Positions 35,098 to 44,445 of a stretch of 64,000 nt of DNA are shown here, piece after piece (position 1 is the first letter of the stretch; the number at the start of each line of letters is the position of its first letter). This DNA comes from AWTP1-13 sp963797005 (GTDB taxonomy: Bacteria > Pseudomonadota > Alphaproteobacteria > Rhizobiales > Hyphomicrobiaceae). The position numbers were made by a program, and so were the translations under genes. The notes under the pieces are model-generated. The model was not told the origin of the DNA. It searched no databases and saw only the letters and a list, made by a program, of their open reading frames with translations. The DNA is taken from positions 596,326 to 660,325 of the forward strand of contig CAWCOF010000009.1 in NCBI GenBank assembly GCA_963797005.1, in the 5' to 3' direction.

Positions 35098-36441
35098 TCA
35101 ACGCACGGCCTCCGGCACGGTGAACGTCGCGCCGAGCGTCTCCATGAGCGTGCCGAACTCGGGGAAGCTGGTGGCAATGGTGGCCGCATCGTCGACCGTG
35201 ACCGGCCGGTCGGCGCCGAGCCCGAGCGTGAGAAACGCCATGGCGATGCGATGGTCGAGGTGGGTGGCAACGGTGCCGCCGCCGCGCACGCCCTTGCCGC
35301 CGGCCACGGTCAGCGCGTCACCATCGACCCTTGCTGCGACTCCATTGGCGGCAAGGCCGGTGGCCGTGGCGGCAAGCCGGTCGCTCTCCTTCACCTTGAG
35401 CTCGGCGAGCCCCTCCATGCGGGTCTCGCCTGCGGCATAGGCGGCAAGGCAGGCAAGCACGGGGTACTCGTCGATCATGCTGGGTGCGCGCTCGGGCGGG
35501 ACGCGCACGCCCTTGAGCTTGGAGTGCCGCACGCGCAGATCGGCCACGGGTTCGCCGCCCGCCTCGCGCTCGTTCTCGAAGACGATGTCGGCGCCCATCT
35601 CCCGCAAGGTGACGTAGAAGCCGGTGCGGGTCGGATTGACGAGCACATTGTCTATTGCGATCTCGGAGCCCGGCACGATCAGCGCCGCGGCCGCCAGAAA
35701 TGCCGCCGAGCTCGGATCGCCGGGCACGATGACGGCGCGGCCTTCCAGCTCTGCGTCGCCCTTGACGGTGATGGCGCGCAAGCCGTCGCGCTCGCCGACG
35801 GTCACTTCGGCGCCGAAGTGGCGCAGCATGCGCTCGGTGTGGTCGCGCGTGGCCTCCGGCTCGATGATGGTGGTGGCGCCGGCCGCGTGCAGGCCCGCGA
35901 GCAGCACCGCGGACTTGATCTGCGCGGAGGCAACGGGCAGCCGGTATTCGATGGGGATGAGGTCGGCGCTGCCGCGCAGGCGCAATGGCAGCGTCTCCCT
36001 GCCCCGATCCTCGACCTCGAGGCCCATGGCGACGAGCGGCTTGAGCACGCGGCCCATGGGGCGGCGGCTGAGCGAGGCGTCCCCGACGAGCCGGACGGCG
36101 ATATCGTGGCCGGCGATCAGGCCCATCATCAGGCGCGCGCCGGTGCCCGCGTTGCCGAAGTCGAGATCGCCGCAGGGCTGGGCCAGGCCGCCGACGCCCC
36201 GTCCCAGGACCTCCCAGACGCCGCCCTCCTTGCGCACCGGGCAGCCGAGCGCCTCGATGGCCCTGGCCGTCGCCAGAATGTCCTCGCCCTCCAGCAGGCC
36301 GCTGATCGATGTTCGCCCGGTGGCGATCCCGCCCAGCATCAACGCGCGATGGGAGATCGACTTGTCGCCCGGGACGCGGACCCGGCCGGAAAGGGCACTG
36401 GCCCTGCTGGCGGAAAGGGGTGTGGGGGGCGCGTGCGACAC
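35098..36441 (-). CDS. aroA: 3-phosphoshikimate 1-carboxyvinyltransferase (EPSP synthase)
   Basis: Shikimate-pathway enzyme joining PEP and shikimate-3-phosphate; 447 residues. Marks: LSGRVRVPGDKSISHRALML, EGEDILATARAIEALG, DFGNAGTGARLMMGLIAGHD, LPVASAQIKSAVLLAGLHA, DPSSAAFLAAAALI, SMIDEYPVLACLAAYA, LKVKESDRL and LDHRIAMAFLTLGL. Overall it is closer to the class II (Agrobacterium CP4-like) enzymes, yet it has Gly in GNAGTG where CP4 has Ala. The start is GTG 36441. First gene of the aroA-cmk-rpsA block. Confidence 0.95.
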   Translation of the reverse strand: MSHAPPTPLSASRASALSGRVRVPGDKSISHRALMLGGIATGRTSISGLLEGEDILATARAIEALGCPVRKEGGVWEVLGRGVGGLAQPCGDLDFGNAGTGARLMMGLIAGHDIAVRLVGDASLSRRPMGRVLKPLVAMGLEVEDRGRETLPLRLRGSADLIPIEYRLPVASAQIKSAVLLAGLHAAGATTIIEPEATRDHTERMLRHFGAEVTVGERDGLRAITVKGDAELEGRAVIVPGDPSSAAFLAAAALIVPGSEIAIDNVLVNPTRTGFYVTLREMGADIVFENEREAGGEPVADLRVRHSKLKGVRVPPERAPSMIDEYPVLACLAAYAAGETRMEGLAELKVKESDRLAATATGLAANGVAARVDGDALTVAGGKGVRGGGTVATHLDHRIAMAFLTLGLGADRPVTVDDAATIATSFPEFGTLMETLGATFTVPEAVR

Positions 36442-36670
36442 GGGGGGCGGACTCTGACGCCCAATCGGGCAAGAAGCGGGAGCGACTGCTGCGCCGCCAT
36501 AGAGCAGGGGGGCTCCGGGCCTGTCAACAGCGCCGGGGGAGATCCAAGGGGCCTCGCGGGCGGGGCTGGAAAAGCCGTTTCCAAGCCCCCATCATCTGCT
36601 TTGACAGGGCCGCCGACGCGTGGCAAGCAGCGGCCAAAATCCCGATCCCGTACTGTTCTTGCGAGGCCCC

Positions 36671-37078
36671 ATGTCCACAAAAGCCGAACGCGGCACGAAG
36701 CGTACGTGCCAGAACTCCGAGTGCGGCTCGCGGTTCTACGACCTCAACCGCGATCCCATCATCTGTCCGATCTGCCAGTCCACCTACGCGCTTGCGACGT
36801 CGGCGGCGGCGCTGTCTGTTGCCGCGCCGGCGGCGGCCGATGAGAAGGCGGCACGCAAGCCGGCCAAGAAGCCGGCGTTCGTGGCCGAACCGGCCGTCAA
36901 GCCGGATGCTGCGCCAGTGGCCGAGGGTGACGACATCCTGCCGGCGATCGAAGGCGAGGAGGACGAGGCCAGCGCCGGCGAGGACGACGAGACCTTCCTC
37001 GAGGAGGAGGAAGAGGACGGCGCGGATATGTCGAATATCATCGGCGGGCCGGTGGCGGAGCCGGACGAACCGGCCTAG
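36671..37078 (+). CDS. FYDLN-acid family protein (TIGR02300)
   Basis: Small protein of 135 residues found almost only in alphaproteobacteria. The N-terminal zinc-ribbon-like part, TKRTCQNSECGSRFYDLNRDP with IICPICQSTY, contains the FYDLN signature and two CxxC-type pairs. The rest is Ala/Lys-rich and ends in a very acidic tail (DEASAGEDDETFLEEEEEDG). Function is unknown; a metal- or nucleic-acid-binding role is a guess. It is divergent from aroA and precedes tRNA-Ala, a recurring order. Confidence 0.9.
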   Translation: MSTKAERGTKRTCQNSECGSRFYDLNRDPIICPICQSTYALATSAAALSVAAPAAADEKAARKPAKKPAFVAEPAVKPDAAPVAEGDDILPAIEGEEDEASAGEDDETFLEEEEEDGADMSNIIGGPVAEPDEPA

Positions 37079-37296
37079 GGCCGCCGAAGGGGCGCGCGTC
37101 CTCGGACGCGAGCCTTTCGGCGAACGCGCTCAGATCGCCGGTTCACCCGACGGGACCGCGGTGGGGCAACGACATGAGCCCGTGCAGGGCGAATTGTGGC
37201 CGCTGCGCCCGCGCGAGGCCACTTGCGCAATCGATGGCGGCAGCATAGTTAGGCGGGCCGGCGGCACGACCACGCCGCAGACTTCCCGACAGGAAT

Positions 37297-37372
37297 GGGG
37301 CCGTAGCTCAGTTGGGAGAGCGCGTGAATGGCATTCACGAGGTCAGCGGTTCGATCCCGCTCGGCTCCACCA
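37297..37372 (+). tRNA. tRNA-Ala(GGC)
   Basis: Complete canonical cloverleaf: acceptor GGGGCCG with CGGCTCC, including the G3:U70 pair that identifies alanine. D arm GCTC-AGTTGGGA-GAGC, anticodon arm CGTGA-ATGGCAT-TCACG with anticodon GGC, variable AGGTC, T arm AGCGG-TTCGATC-CCGCT, then A and an encoded CCA (37370-37372). It marks the boundary between conserved core genes and the accessory region to its right. Confidence 0.97.
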
Positions 37373-37921
37373 ATTAAATCAATAGATTAGCTGATCCGCC
37401 GCATTGGCCAGCGCGGGCATCCTGCGGGCATTTCTTCGTGCGATCAAGATGTCGCCTATGGGTCACGAGCGACGTTTGAACTGCGTCCACCCTTCGTCTG
37501 CTCTACCCTCGCTTTGCTGACGGAATTGCTGCACCGCCGCGAACTGGCGGTCTGTGCCATGTTCGGACTCATGTGCTCAAGGTGCGGGTGGGCAATTCGA
37601 TACCCCAGCGCTGCCGTCCATCGCGCCGGCGCCGCTGATCGCCTGGGAAGCTAGCGCAGCCGCGCCGTTTGATGGCGGCCGAATGCTGGCAGTACGAAGG
37701 GCCCCACCCAATCGCCGTTGAGGGGGCATTCCATCAGTTTAGTGGCGCTTTGCTGGCGAGCGGTCGGGTCTCGTCGAGTTGGGCCGACGAAGCACCGCTT
37801 GGCTGACCGGCGGTTGGAGGTCTTGCGTCCACTTCCCTGCCGTGCCGCCCAAAGCCTTGACCGACATGATGGGCGACCTTAGTTTTCACCTCTGGTGATT
37901 CGTGGAAGCCGCGCAGAGATA
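37373..37921. other. Gene-poor stretch right of tRNA-Ala
   Basis: About 550 bases with no convincing coding frame on either strand; the open frames here are short and lack ribosome sites. The sequence directly after the tRNA (CAATTAAATCAATAGATTAG) is AT-rich. Such a position is a usual integration site for islands, but I found no second copy of the tRNA 3' end within the window. Confidence 0.5.
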
Positions 37922-38353
37922 ATGCAGATTCGCGCCAAGCTCGCTGTCCTGTCGTGCGCATTGCTGAGTGCGCTCTTCCTGCTGATCGGCTCTCCTGGCA
38001 TTGCAAAGGCCCATGTCGGTCACGACCACCAAGCGCGGGCAAGCGTTCATCCCGGCGCGCGTGGCGCAATGACAGCTGCTCCCGCGACCGGCGTCGACCT
38101 CCAGCCCTCCGTGGAGTTGCCTGCGGTCCGTCATCACGCGGCGAGCGAACCTGGCGACGTTCCCCAACCATTGCATGAGCGCGACTGCTGTTGCGGCAGC
38201 GTTGCCTGCCATGCGGGTGTCGCAGCACCAGCTGTAGGCGTAGCGCCCAGCTACGTGACTGCGGAAAAGCTCTTGACCCCACCGCTGCCCGGTGCGCCGA
38301 AAGCGCTCGCAGGCGGTATTGAGCGGCCCCCGCGAGGGCAAGCAGCGCACTAG
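37922..38353 (+). CDS. Exported His/Cys-containing protein of the copper cluster
   Basis: Predicted secreted protein of 143 residues starting MQIRAKLAVLSCALLSAL (signal peptide, cleavage likely after GIAKA). The mature N-terminus AHVGHDHQARASVH and a later HERDCCCGSVACHAG are rich in His and Cys, which suggests metal binding. The C-terminal PPLPGAPKALAGGIERPPRG is a recognisable tail of small proteins found beside alphaproteobacterial copper-oxidase operons. Function unknown. It heads the cluster. Confidence 0.6.
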   Translation: MQIRAKLAVLSCALLSALFLLIGSPGIAKAHVGHDHQARASVHPGARGAMTAAPATGVDLQPSVELPAVRHHAASEPGDVPQPLHERDCCCGSVACHAGVAAPAVGVAPSYVTAEKLLTPPLPGAPKALAGGIERPPRGQAAH

Positions 38354-38478
38354 GTGCGCCAGCGCCGGCCCGCCGGGTTGCGGGTCGCGACACCTTCACC
38401 GTACCCGACAATACCCGGAACCGATGCGCAGGCCGCTTTCGCGCGCCGTAGCCATCGTCCGTTAGACGGCACACATCC

Positions 38479-38751
38479 ATGCGTATCCGCAAACTTGCCG
38501 CCCGCGGCTGCCTGGTCGCGCTGGGGGTTGTCCCTGCTCACGCCCTGGGTCCGGACGCCCCTGATGCGCCGGCTCCGCCTGCCCGCTATGGGCCGGTCTT
38601 CTCCGGCACCAAGAGCTATCGGCCTGTCGAGCCGCTGTCGTGGGATGACGTCAATCGGCGGGTGGCACCCGATGTCACGCGCAAGCGAACCCCGTCGGCG
38701 TCTCCTGGTGCCGGCGAGCCGGCGAGGCCCAGGCCGGAGACCAAGCCATGA
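38479..38751 (+). CDS. Small exported protein upstream of TolC-type gene
   Basis: Ninety residues with an N-terminal signal-like stretch (RGCLVALGVVPAHALG). The mature part is short and Pro/Arg-rich with the segment YRPVEPLSWDDVNRRVAPD. No family name is known to me. Its stop overlaps the start of the TolC-type gene (ATGA at 38748-38751), a clear sign of translational coupling, which supports it as a real gene. Confidence 0.6.
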   Translation: MRIRKLAARGCLVALGVVPAHALGPDAPDAPAPPARYGPVFSGTKSYRPVEPLSWDDVNRRVAPDVTRKRTPSASPGAGEPARPRPETKP

Positions 38752-40217
38752 CCCGCCCTGACATCGTGAAGCGTGGTCTTGCTCTCGCGCTGATTGTACT
38801 CGGCGTTGCCGCCGCAGGTAGCGGATGCGCGAAACTATCGCCCGACGCGGGCATGGGCGTGGTTGAGAGCGCGGTAGCCGGCGAGCTCGGCAAAGACGTG
38901 GCCAAGCTCGACAGTGAGCCTGCCCGCGCGGTCGCTGCGGACCGCGTCAAAGAGCTGCTGTCGCGCCGCCTGACCACAGCGAGCGCGGTGCAGGTTGCGC
39001 TTCTCAACCACCGCGGCCTGCAGGCGGCCTACAACGATCTCGGCATCTCCGAGGCGCAAATGGCCGAGGCGAGCCTGCCGCCTCCGCCCACGCTCGGCTT
39101 CGGCCTCCTGATCGGCGCCGGCGGCTTCGAGATCGAACGAAAGATCATCCAGAACGTGCTGGCGCTGCTGGTCTTGCCGCGCCGCCGGGAGATCGCCGAG
39201 GCCCGCTTCCGGCAGGCGCAGGCGCGCGCCGTCGAGGCCACCTTGCGCGTCTCGATGGAGGCCGCGCGCGCCTTCCACCGCACCGTCGCCTCCAACGAAT
39301 TTGTGGCCTTCCTCGCCGAAGCACGCACGTCGGCCGAGACCGTATCGGAGCTCGCCAAGCGGCTCGGTGAGACGGGTGCCATGAGCAAGCTGAACCAGGC
39401 GCGCGAGCACTTATTCTACGCGGAGATCTCCGGGCAGCTCGCGACAGCCCGCCTGCGCCAGCGCCTGGAGCGCGAGCGTCTCACGCGGATGCTCGGGCTT
39501 TGGGGTGCGGATACGGCGTTCCGGCTTTCCGCCAAGCTGGCGGCGCTTCCCTCCAAGCCCACAACATTGGCCTCGATCGAGAGCGAGGCGGTGCGCCGTC
39601 GTGTTGACCTCGCCATTGCGCGCATGGAGATCGATATCCTCGCCAAGGAGCTGGGCCTCACGCGCAAGACTCGCTTCGTCAACGCGCTGGATGTCGCCGG
39701 CATCAGCATGGCGGAGAAGGACGTCAAGGCCGGTCCGGGCGGCGGTAGCGAGATCGACAAGATCAAACGGCGCGGCTTCGACCTCGACGTCCAGATTCCG
39801 ATCTACGACTTCGGCAAATTGCGCGTGCGGCTCGCAGAGGAGACCTACATGCGCGCGGTGAACCGGCTCATCGAGCGCGCGGTCAACGCCCGATCGGAGG
39901 CGCGCGAGGCCTACCAGGCCTATCGCGGCGCCTACGACATCGCCCGGCACTACGAGCGCGAGGTTCTGCCTCTGCGCAAGATCATCTCCGAGGAAACGCT
40001 GCTCAACTACAACGCCATGATCCGCGACCTGTTCGCGCTGCTCGCCGACGCGCGGGCGCGCATCCTCGCCAACGTGCAGGCGATCGAGGCGCGGCGCGAC
40101 TTCTGGCTGGCGAGCGTCGACTTGCACGCCGCCATCGTTGGGGGTCGGGGCGGCGGCGAGACGGCCGAGGGGCCAGGACCCGCGATGGTTAGTGCGGGCG
40201 AGCCCGGCGGACATTGA
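38748..40217 (+). CDS. TolC-family outer-membrane efflux lipoprotein
   Basis: Outer-membrane channel subunit of 489 residues. The signal peptide ends in a lipobox, AAAGSGC (Cys at about 27). Two long helical repeats follow, with TolC-like parts NHRGLQAAYNDLGISEAQMAEASL, RVSMEAARAFHRTVASNEF and YDIARHYEREVLPLRKIISEE. It closely resembles the CusC-like proteins found with copper oxidases. No RND pump or adaptor gene is present, so its partner, if any, is elsewhere. Starts by overlap with the preceding small gene. Confidence 0.85.
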   Translation: MTRPDIVKRGLALALIVLGVAAAGSGCAKLSPDAGMGVVESAVAGELGKDVAKLDSEPARAVAADRVKELLSRRLTTASAVQVALLNHRGLQAAYNDLGISEAQMAEASLPPPPTLGFGLLIGAGGFEIERKIIQNVLALLVLPRRREIAEARFRQAQARAVEATLRVSMEAARAFHRTVASNEFVAFLAEARTSAETVSELAKRLGETGAMSKLNQAREHLFYAEISGQLATARLRQRLERERLTRMLGLWGADTAFRLSAKLAALPSKPTTLASIESEAVRRRVDLAIARMEIDILAKELGLTRKTRFVNALDVAGISMAEKDVKAGPGGGSEIDKIKRRGFDLDVQIPIYDFGKLRVRLAEETYMRAVNRLIERAVNARSEAREAYQAYRGAYDIARHYEREVLPLRKIISEETLLNYNAMIRDLFALLADARARILANVQAIEARRDFWLASVDLHAAIVGGRGGGETAEGPGPAMVSAGEPGGH

Positions 40218-40236
40218 GAGCTCGATGGAGTGAGCC

Positions 40237-41621
40237 ATGACCCTATCCCGCAGGACCTTTCTGACCGGCTCCGGCATCGCGCTGGCGAGCGTGAGCGCGG
40301 CCAGGGCGGGCATCCCGGAGGCGCCGATCCAGACCTCGCCGCTGATGCAGCCGCCGCTCTTTCCGAGCACGGGCCCCGACTACCACCCCGTCGTCACGCT
40401 CAATGGCTGGAGCCTGCCGTGGCGCATGAACGGCGACTGAAGGAGTTTCACCTCGTGGCCGAGCCGGTGGTGCGCGAGCTCGCGCCGGGCATGAAGGCGC
40501 ACCTGTGGGGTTACAACGGCCAGTCGCCGGGCCCGACGATCGAAGCCGTGGAAGGCGACAGGGTGCGCATCTTCGTCACCAACAAGCTGCCCGAGCACAC
40601 CACCATCCACTGGCACGGCATGCTGCTGCCCAACGGCATGGACGGCGTCGGCGGCCTGACGCAGCCGCAGATCAAGCCCGGCAAGACCTTCGTCTACGAG
40701 TTCGAGCTGAGGAAGAGCGGCACCTTCATGTACCACCCGCACGCCGACGAGATGGTGCAGATGGCCATGGGCATGATGGGCTTCTTCGTCGTGCATCCCA
40801 AGGACCCCAAGACAGCACCGCGTCGACCGCGATTTCGTCTTCCTCCTGAACGCCTTCGACATCGAGCCCGGCAGCTACGTGCCGAAGATCAACACCATGA
40901 CCGATTTCAATCTATGGGCGTTGAACAGCCGGGTGTTCCCGGGCATCGATCCGCTGGTCGTGCGCAAGGGCGACCGGGTGCGCATCCGCTTCGGCAACCT
41001 GACGATGACCAACCACCCGATCCACCTGCACGGCTACGACTTCGAGGTGACGTGCACCGACGGCGGCTGGACGCTGCCCGAAGTGCGCGCTGGCCCGAGG
41101 TGACCGTCGACGTGCGCGGTCGGGCAGATGCGCGCCTTCGAGTTCGACGCCGACGACGCCCGGCGACTGGGCCTTCCACTGCCACAAGTCGCACCACACC
41201 ATGAACGCCATGGGTCACGACGTGCAGACCTATCATCGGCGTCGACAAGCGCGACATCCGAAAGCAGATCACGCCTGCTCGGCGGCGGATTACATGGCGA
41301 TGGGGTCTACCGGGCATGGCGGAGATGGGCGAGATGGAGATGGCGGCGCCCGACAACACCCTGCCGATGATGACGGGGTTCGGCCAGTTCGGCCCGATCG
41401 AGATGGGCGGCATGTTCTCGGTGGTGAAGGTGCGCGAGGGCCTCGCCGCCAACGACTACAAGGACCCCGGCTGGTTCAAGCATCCTCGAGGCACGGTTGC
41501 CTACGAGTGGCGAGGCGATCAGCCGGCCGCCCATCAGGCGCCCGCAGCGGTTCCCCAGACCGGCCATGACATTCGGTTCAGAGCCGTGAAGCCAGGTGGT
41601 GGGCGCGGTCACCAACCCTAA
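40237..41621 (+). pseudogene. Multicopper oxidase (copper resistance), broken by several indels
   Basis: Periplasmic copper oxidase, exported by the Tat system: MTLSRRTFLTGSGIALASVS. Copper ligands are visible across frames: TTIHWHGMLLPNGMDG, GTFMYHPHADEM, HPIHLHGYDFEV and FHCHKSHHTMNAMGHD, plus a Met-rich tail MAEMGEMEMAAPDNTLPMM. Breaks: one missing base after MNGD at about 40438, an extra base near 40810, and at least four changes between 41080 and 41320. Repaired length would be about 455 residues. It differs from the intact oxidase downstream and probably oxidises Cu(I) or binds copper in the periplasm. Confidence 0.8.
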
Positions 41622-41669
41622 CGGTCAGTAAGCTTCACGACGCAGTCAGCCAACAGAAAGGAGAATGCC

Positions 41670-41969
41670 ATGCGCAAGTCGATGATCATCCTCGCGGCAG
41701 CCCTCGGCCTGTCGTTCGTATCCGTTTCCGCCTCGGCCCAGTCGCCCATGGCGGAAGGCGAGGTGATGAAGGTCGATCCCTCGGCCGGGAAAATCACCAT
41801 CAAGCACGGCCCGATCAAGAAGCTCGACATGGATGAGGGCATGACCATGGTCTTCCGCGCCGCCGACCCCGCCATGCTCGAGCAGGTCAAGCGGGGCGAC
41901 AGGATCAAGTTCGACGCGGACAAGGTCAACGGGCAGTTCACCGTCACGAAGATCGAGAAAGCGAAGTAG
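41670..41969 (+). CDS. CusF-like periplasmic copper-binding protein
   Basis: Small secreted protein (99 residues): signal peptide MRKSMIILAAALGLSFVSVSASA, then a CusF-type five-stranded fold. The motif KITIKHGPIKKLDMDEGMTMVF holds His, Met and Met of the Cu(I)/Ag(I) site (H, M, M spaced as in CusF, but without the usual Trp). In the Cus system CusF hands metal to the CusBA pump; here no pump is present. AAAGGAG upstream gives a good start at 41670. Confidence 0.85.
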   Translation: MRKSMIILAAALGLSFVSVSASAQSPMAEGEVMKVDPSAGKITIKHGPIKKLDMDEGMTMVFRAADPAMLEQVKRGDRIKFDADKVNGQFTVTKIEKAK

Positions 41970-42006
41970 CCGCATGCCGACATCAGTTCAGATAGGGAGC
42001 CAGACA

Positions 42007-42354
42007 ATGCGCGTCCTACTCCTGATTGCCGTCCTGTCGCCGGTCTACGTCGCGAAGGCCGGTCCGCCGCGATTGCAGCCGGCGGACGGCGCCGGCGCAG
42101 TCTGGCTCATCCACGAAGGTCATGCGGGAGCCACGCGGGCAAGCGGCGTCGTCGAGGCCGTGGATAGCGCCGAGCGGCACATCACGGTGAGCCACGGCCC
42201 CATCAAGTCGCTCGGTTGGCCCGCAATGACCATGGACTTCACGGTCAACAAATCGATCGACCTCAGCTCGGTCAAAGCCGGCATGAAGGTGAACTTCTCG
42301 CTTGTGCGCGGTGAGAACGGCGCCTGGCTCGTCGATACCCTTGAGCCGAAGTAA
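42007..42354 (+). CDS. Second CusF-like copper-binding protein
   Basis: Secreted protein of 115 residues; signal peptide MRVLLLIAVLSPVYVAKA. The copper motif is HITVSHGPIKSLGWPAMTMDF, with the Trp and the two Met as in classical CusF. This copy therefore looks more canonical than the one upstream. An extra His-rich stretch (WLIHEGHAG) precedes the domain. The 37-base gap to the first copy suggests cotranscription and a tandem duplication. Confidence 0.85.
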   Translation: MRVLLLIAVLSPVYVAKAGPPRLQPADGAGAVWLIHEGHAGATRASGVVEAVDSAERHITVSHGPIKSLGWPAMTMDFTVNKSIDLSSVKAGMKVNFSLVRGENGAWLVDTLEPK

Positions 42355-42383
42355 CGGCAACACTCGCACAGAAGAAGAGGCCG

Positions 42384-42971
42384 ATGCTCCGTACAATCCT
42401 GGCCATACTGGCAGTTCAGGCTCTGGGCGCGACTGCCTTCATCTACTCGGGAGCATTCAACGTTGCGGCCACCGACCCGCATTGGCCCGTTACCACCTCC
42501 ATCATCGAAACCGCGCGTCTCCGCTCGATCAGGGCCCACGCCGCCGCCATCAAGGTCCCGAGCGATCTCGACGCGCATAGGCGCGTTGTGGCGGGGACTT
42601 CGCACTTTGCCGAACATTGCTCCTCGTGCCACTCCGCTCCCGGAGTCGGGGCGGGAGAAGCTGCGATGGGCATGTATCCTCAGCCGCCTGTCTTGAAAGC
42701 TGCCGCCCGGCGATGGTCTAGCGGCGAAATGTTCTGGATCATCCGCAACGGCATAAAGATGTCGGGCATGCCCTCCTGGCCCAGCCATAGCGACGAGGAT
42801 ATCTGGAACATTGTCGCCTTTTTGCAGAAGTTGGCCGATATGACGGAGCAGGACTATGCGAGCCTAGTCAAAGAGACCATCGCGACGGGAGGGCACCGCG
42901 CGCATGGCTCCACCCCTCCCGGCCAGGGGCAAGATTGCGCACCCGAGCATCGAGCTGCCGGACACTGCTGA
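42384..42971 (+). CDS. Class I cytochrome c
   Basis: Exported or membrane-anchored monohaem cytochrome of 195 residues. The N-terminus MLRTILAILAVQALGATAF is a signal or anchor. Haem attachment site CSSCH in HFAEHCSSCHSAPGVGAGE; the distal ligand is probably a Met in GIKMSGMPSWP; INIVAFLQKL-like helix DIWNIVAFLQKLADM closes the fold. The C-terminal 35 residues are low in similarity. It may accept electrons from the copper oxidases or Cu(I), which is an inference from position. Confidence 0.85.
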   Translation: MLRTILAILAVQALGATAFIYSGAFNVAATDPHWPVTTSIIETARLRSIRAHAAAIKVPSDLDAHRRVVAGTSHFAEHCSSCHSAPGVGAGEAAMGMYPQPPVLKAAARRWSSGEMFWIIRNGIKMSGMPSWPSHSDEDIWNIVAFLQKLADMTEQDYASLVKETIATGGHRAHGSTPPGQGQDCAPEHRAAGHC

Positions 42972-43010
42972 AAACCTACTGCGTGTTGCGAAAGAGCGAG
43001 ATATATCGAC

Positions 43011-44429
43011 ATGGAAACGTCATCGGTTACGCGGCGTCGACTGCTCAAAGGCATGGCCGGGGTGTGCCTGCTGCCTTCCGTGGCTGTGGCGAACCAGGGA
43101 GCCGCGAAGGATTTCCGGCTGGTTGCGAGCACCGCGAGGCTGCCTCTCGTCGGCGGGCAATATCCGGACACGGCGGTCTGGGCATTCAACGGTACGGTCC
43201 CGGGACCAGAAATCCGCGTGCGGCAGGGTGATCGCCTCAAGGTTGCGGTCGAGAACCATCTTGGTGAAGAGACGACGGTTCATCACCATGGCATCCGCTT
43301 GCCGAACGCCATGGACGGCGTGCCGCATGTTACGCAAAAGCCGATTGCTCCCGGCCAGACCTTCATCTACGAGTTCGCCGCGCTGGACGCCGGCACCTAC
43401 TGGTATCACCCGCACATCAATAGCACGGAGCAGGTGGGCCGGGGTCTTTCAGGTCCGCTCATCATTGAAGAGCGCGATCCCGTTCAAGTCGATCGCGACG
43501 TTGTCTGGGTTCTCAGCGACTGGCGCCTGCAGCCCAACGCGCAGATCAGCGACGACTTTCGCAACATGCACGACATGGCCCACAATGGCCGTGTCGGGAA
43601 TACCGTCACAATAAACGGCAGCGTTCCCCAAGACTTCGAGGTGCGCAGTGGCGAGCGCATTCGGCTCCGCCTCATCAACGTCGCGAACGCGCGCATCTTT
43701 GGTTTGAAGTTCGCCGGACACAAACCCATAGTGATTGCCTACGACGGTCAGCCGGTCGCGCCGCATGAACCCACCGAGGGGCGGATCGTCCTCGCGCCGG
43801 CAATGCGCGTCGATCTCATCGTGGACATGACAAGAAAGCCGGGCGAGCGGTTTCAGGTGGTCGACGATTTCTATCGCGGCATCGAATACCGCTTCGTCGA
43901 CCTCGTCTATGTAGGTGATGCCGTGCGGGACACGCCGCTCGAAAGGCCCATCGCGCTTGCCGCCAACACCATGCCGGAGCCAGACGTTGATGGCGCCGAG
44001 AGGCACGAAGTCACCTTCAATGGCGGCATGATGGGGCAAATGATGATGCGCCGCGGAGGCAGAGGCGGAACGATCGATATGGCGGAGGCGATGCACAGCG
44101 GCAAGATCTGGTTCATCAATGGCGTTGCCGTCCTAGGGCACGTCATGGACCCCATGCTGACGCTGAACCGTGGCCGTAGCTACGTGCTTGCTTTGAACAA
44201 CGAAACGGCGTGGTGGCATCCGATGCACCTGCATGGTCACTCCTTCCGCGTCATCAGCCGCAACGGCAATCCGACCCGGCTGCGCGAGTGGCGCGATACC
44301 GTGCTCGTGGCGCCACGCGAGAAGGTGGAAGTTGCGTTCGTCGCCGACAACCCGGGCGACTGGATGTTTCACTGTCACATCCTGGAGCACCAGGAGAGCG
44401 GCATGATGGGCGTGATCCGCGTCGCATAG
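43011..44429 (+). CDS. Multicopper oxidase family protein (intact)
   Basis: Periplasmic oxidase of 472 residues with a Tat signal (VTRRRLLKGMAGVCLLP). All four copper motifs are intact: TTVHHHGIRLPNAMDG, AGTYWYHPHINST, HPMHLHGHSFRV and MFHCHILEHQESGMMG, supplying type 1, 2 and 3 sites. A Met-rich insertion (GGMMGQMMMRRGGRGG) near residue 345 recalls CueO, where it binds substrate Cu(I). Thus cuprous oxidation is likely. It follows the cytochrome gene by 39 bases. Confidence 0.92.
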   Translation: METSSVTRRRLLKGMAGVCLLPSVAVANQGAAKDFRLVASTARLPLVGGQYPDTAVWAFNGTVPGPEIRVRQGDRLKVAVENHLGEETTVHHHGIRLPNAMDGVPHVTQKPIAPGQTFIYEFAALDAGTYWYHPHINSTEQVGRGLSGPLIIEERDPVQVDRDVVWVLSDWRLQPNAQISDDFRNMHDMAHNGRVGNTVTINGSVPQDFEVRSGERIRLRLINVANARIFGLKFAGHKPIVIAYDGQPVAPHEPTEGRIVLAPAMRVDLIVDMTRKPGERFQVVDDFYRGIEYRFVDLVYVGDAVRDTPLERPIALAANTMPEPDVDGAERHEVTFNGGMMGQMMMRRGGRGGTIDMAEAMHSGKIWFINGVAVLGHVMDPMLTLNRGRSYVLALNNETAWWHPMHLHGHSFRVISRNGNPTRLREWRDTVLVAPREKVEVAFVADNPGDWMFHCHILEHQESGMMGVIRVA

Positions 44430-44445
44430 CAAAGGAGCGATAACG

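Noticed and set aside
34975..36843. Plus-strand frame of 622 codons opposite aroA
   Set aside because: Antisense shadow spanning intergenic repeats and two real genes.
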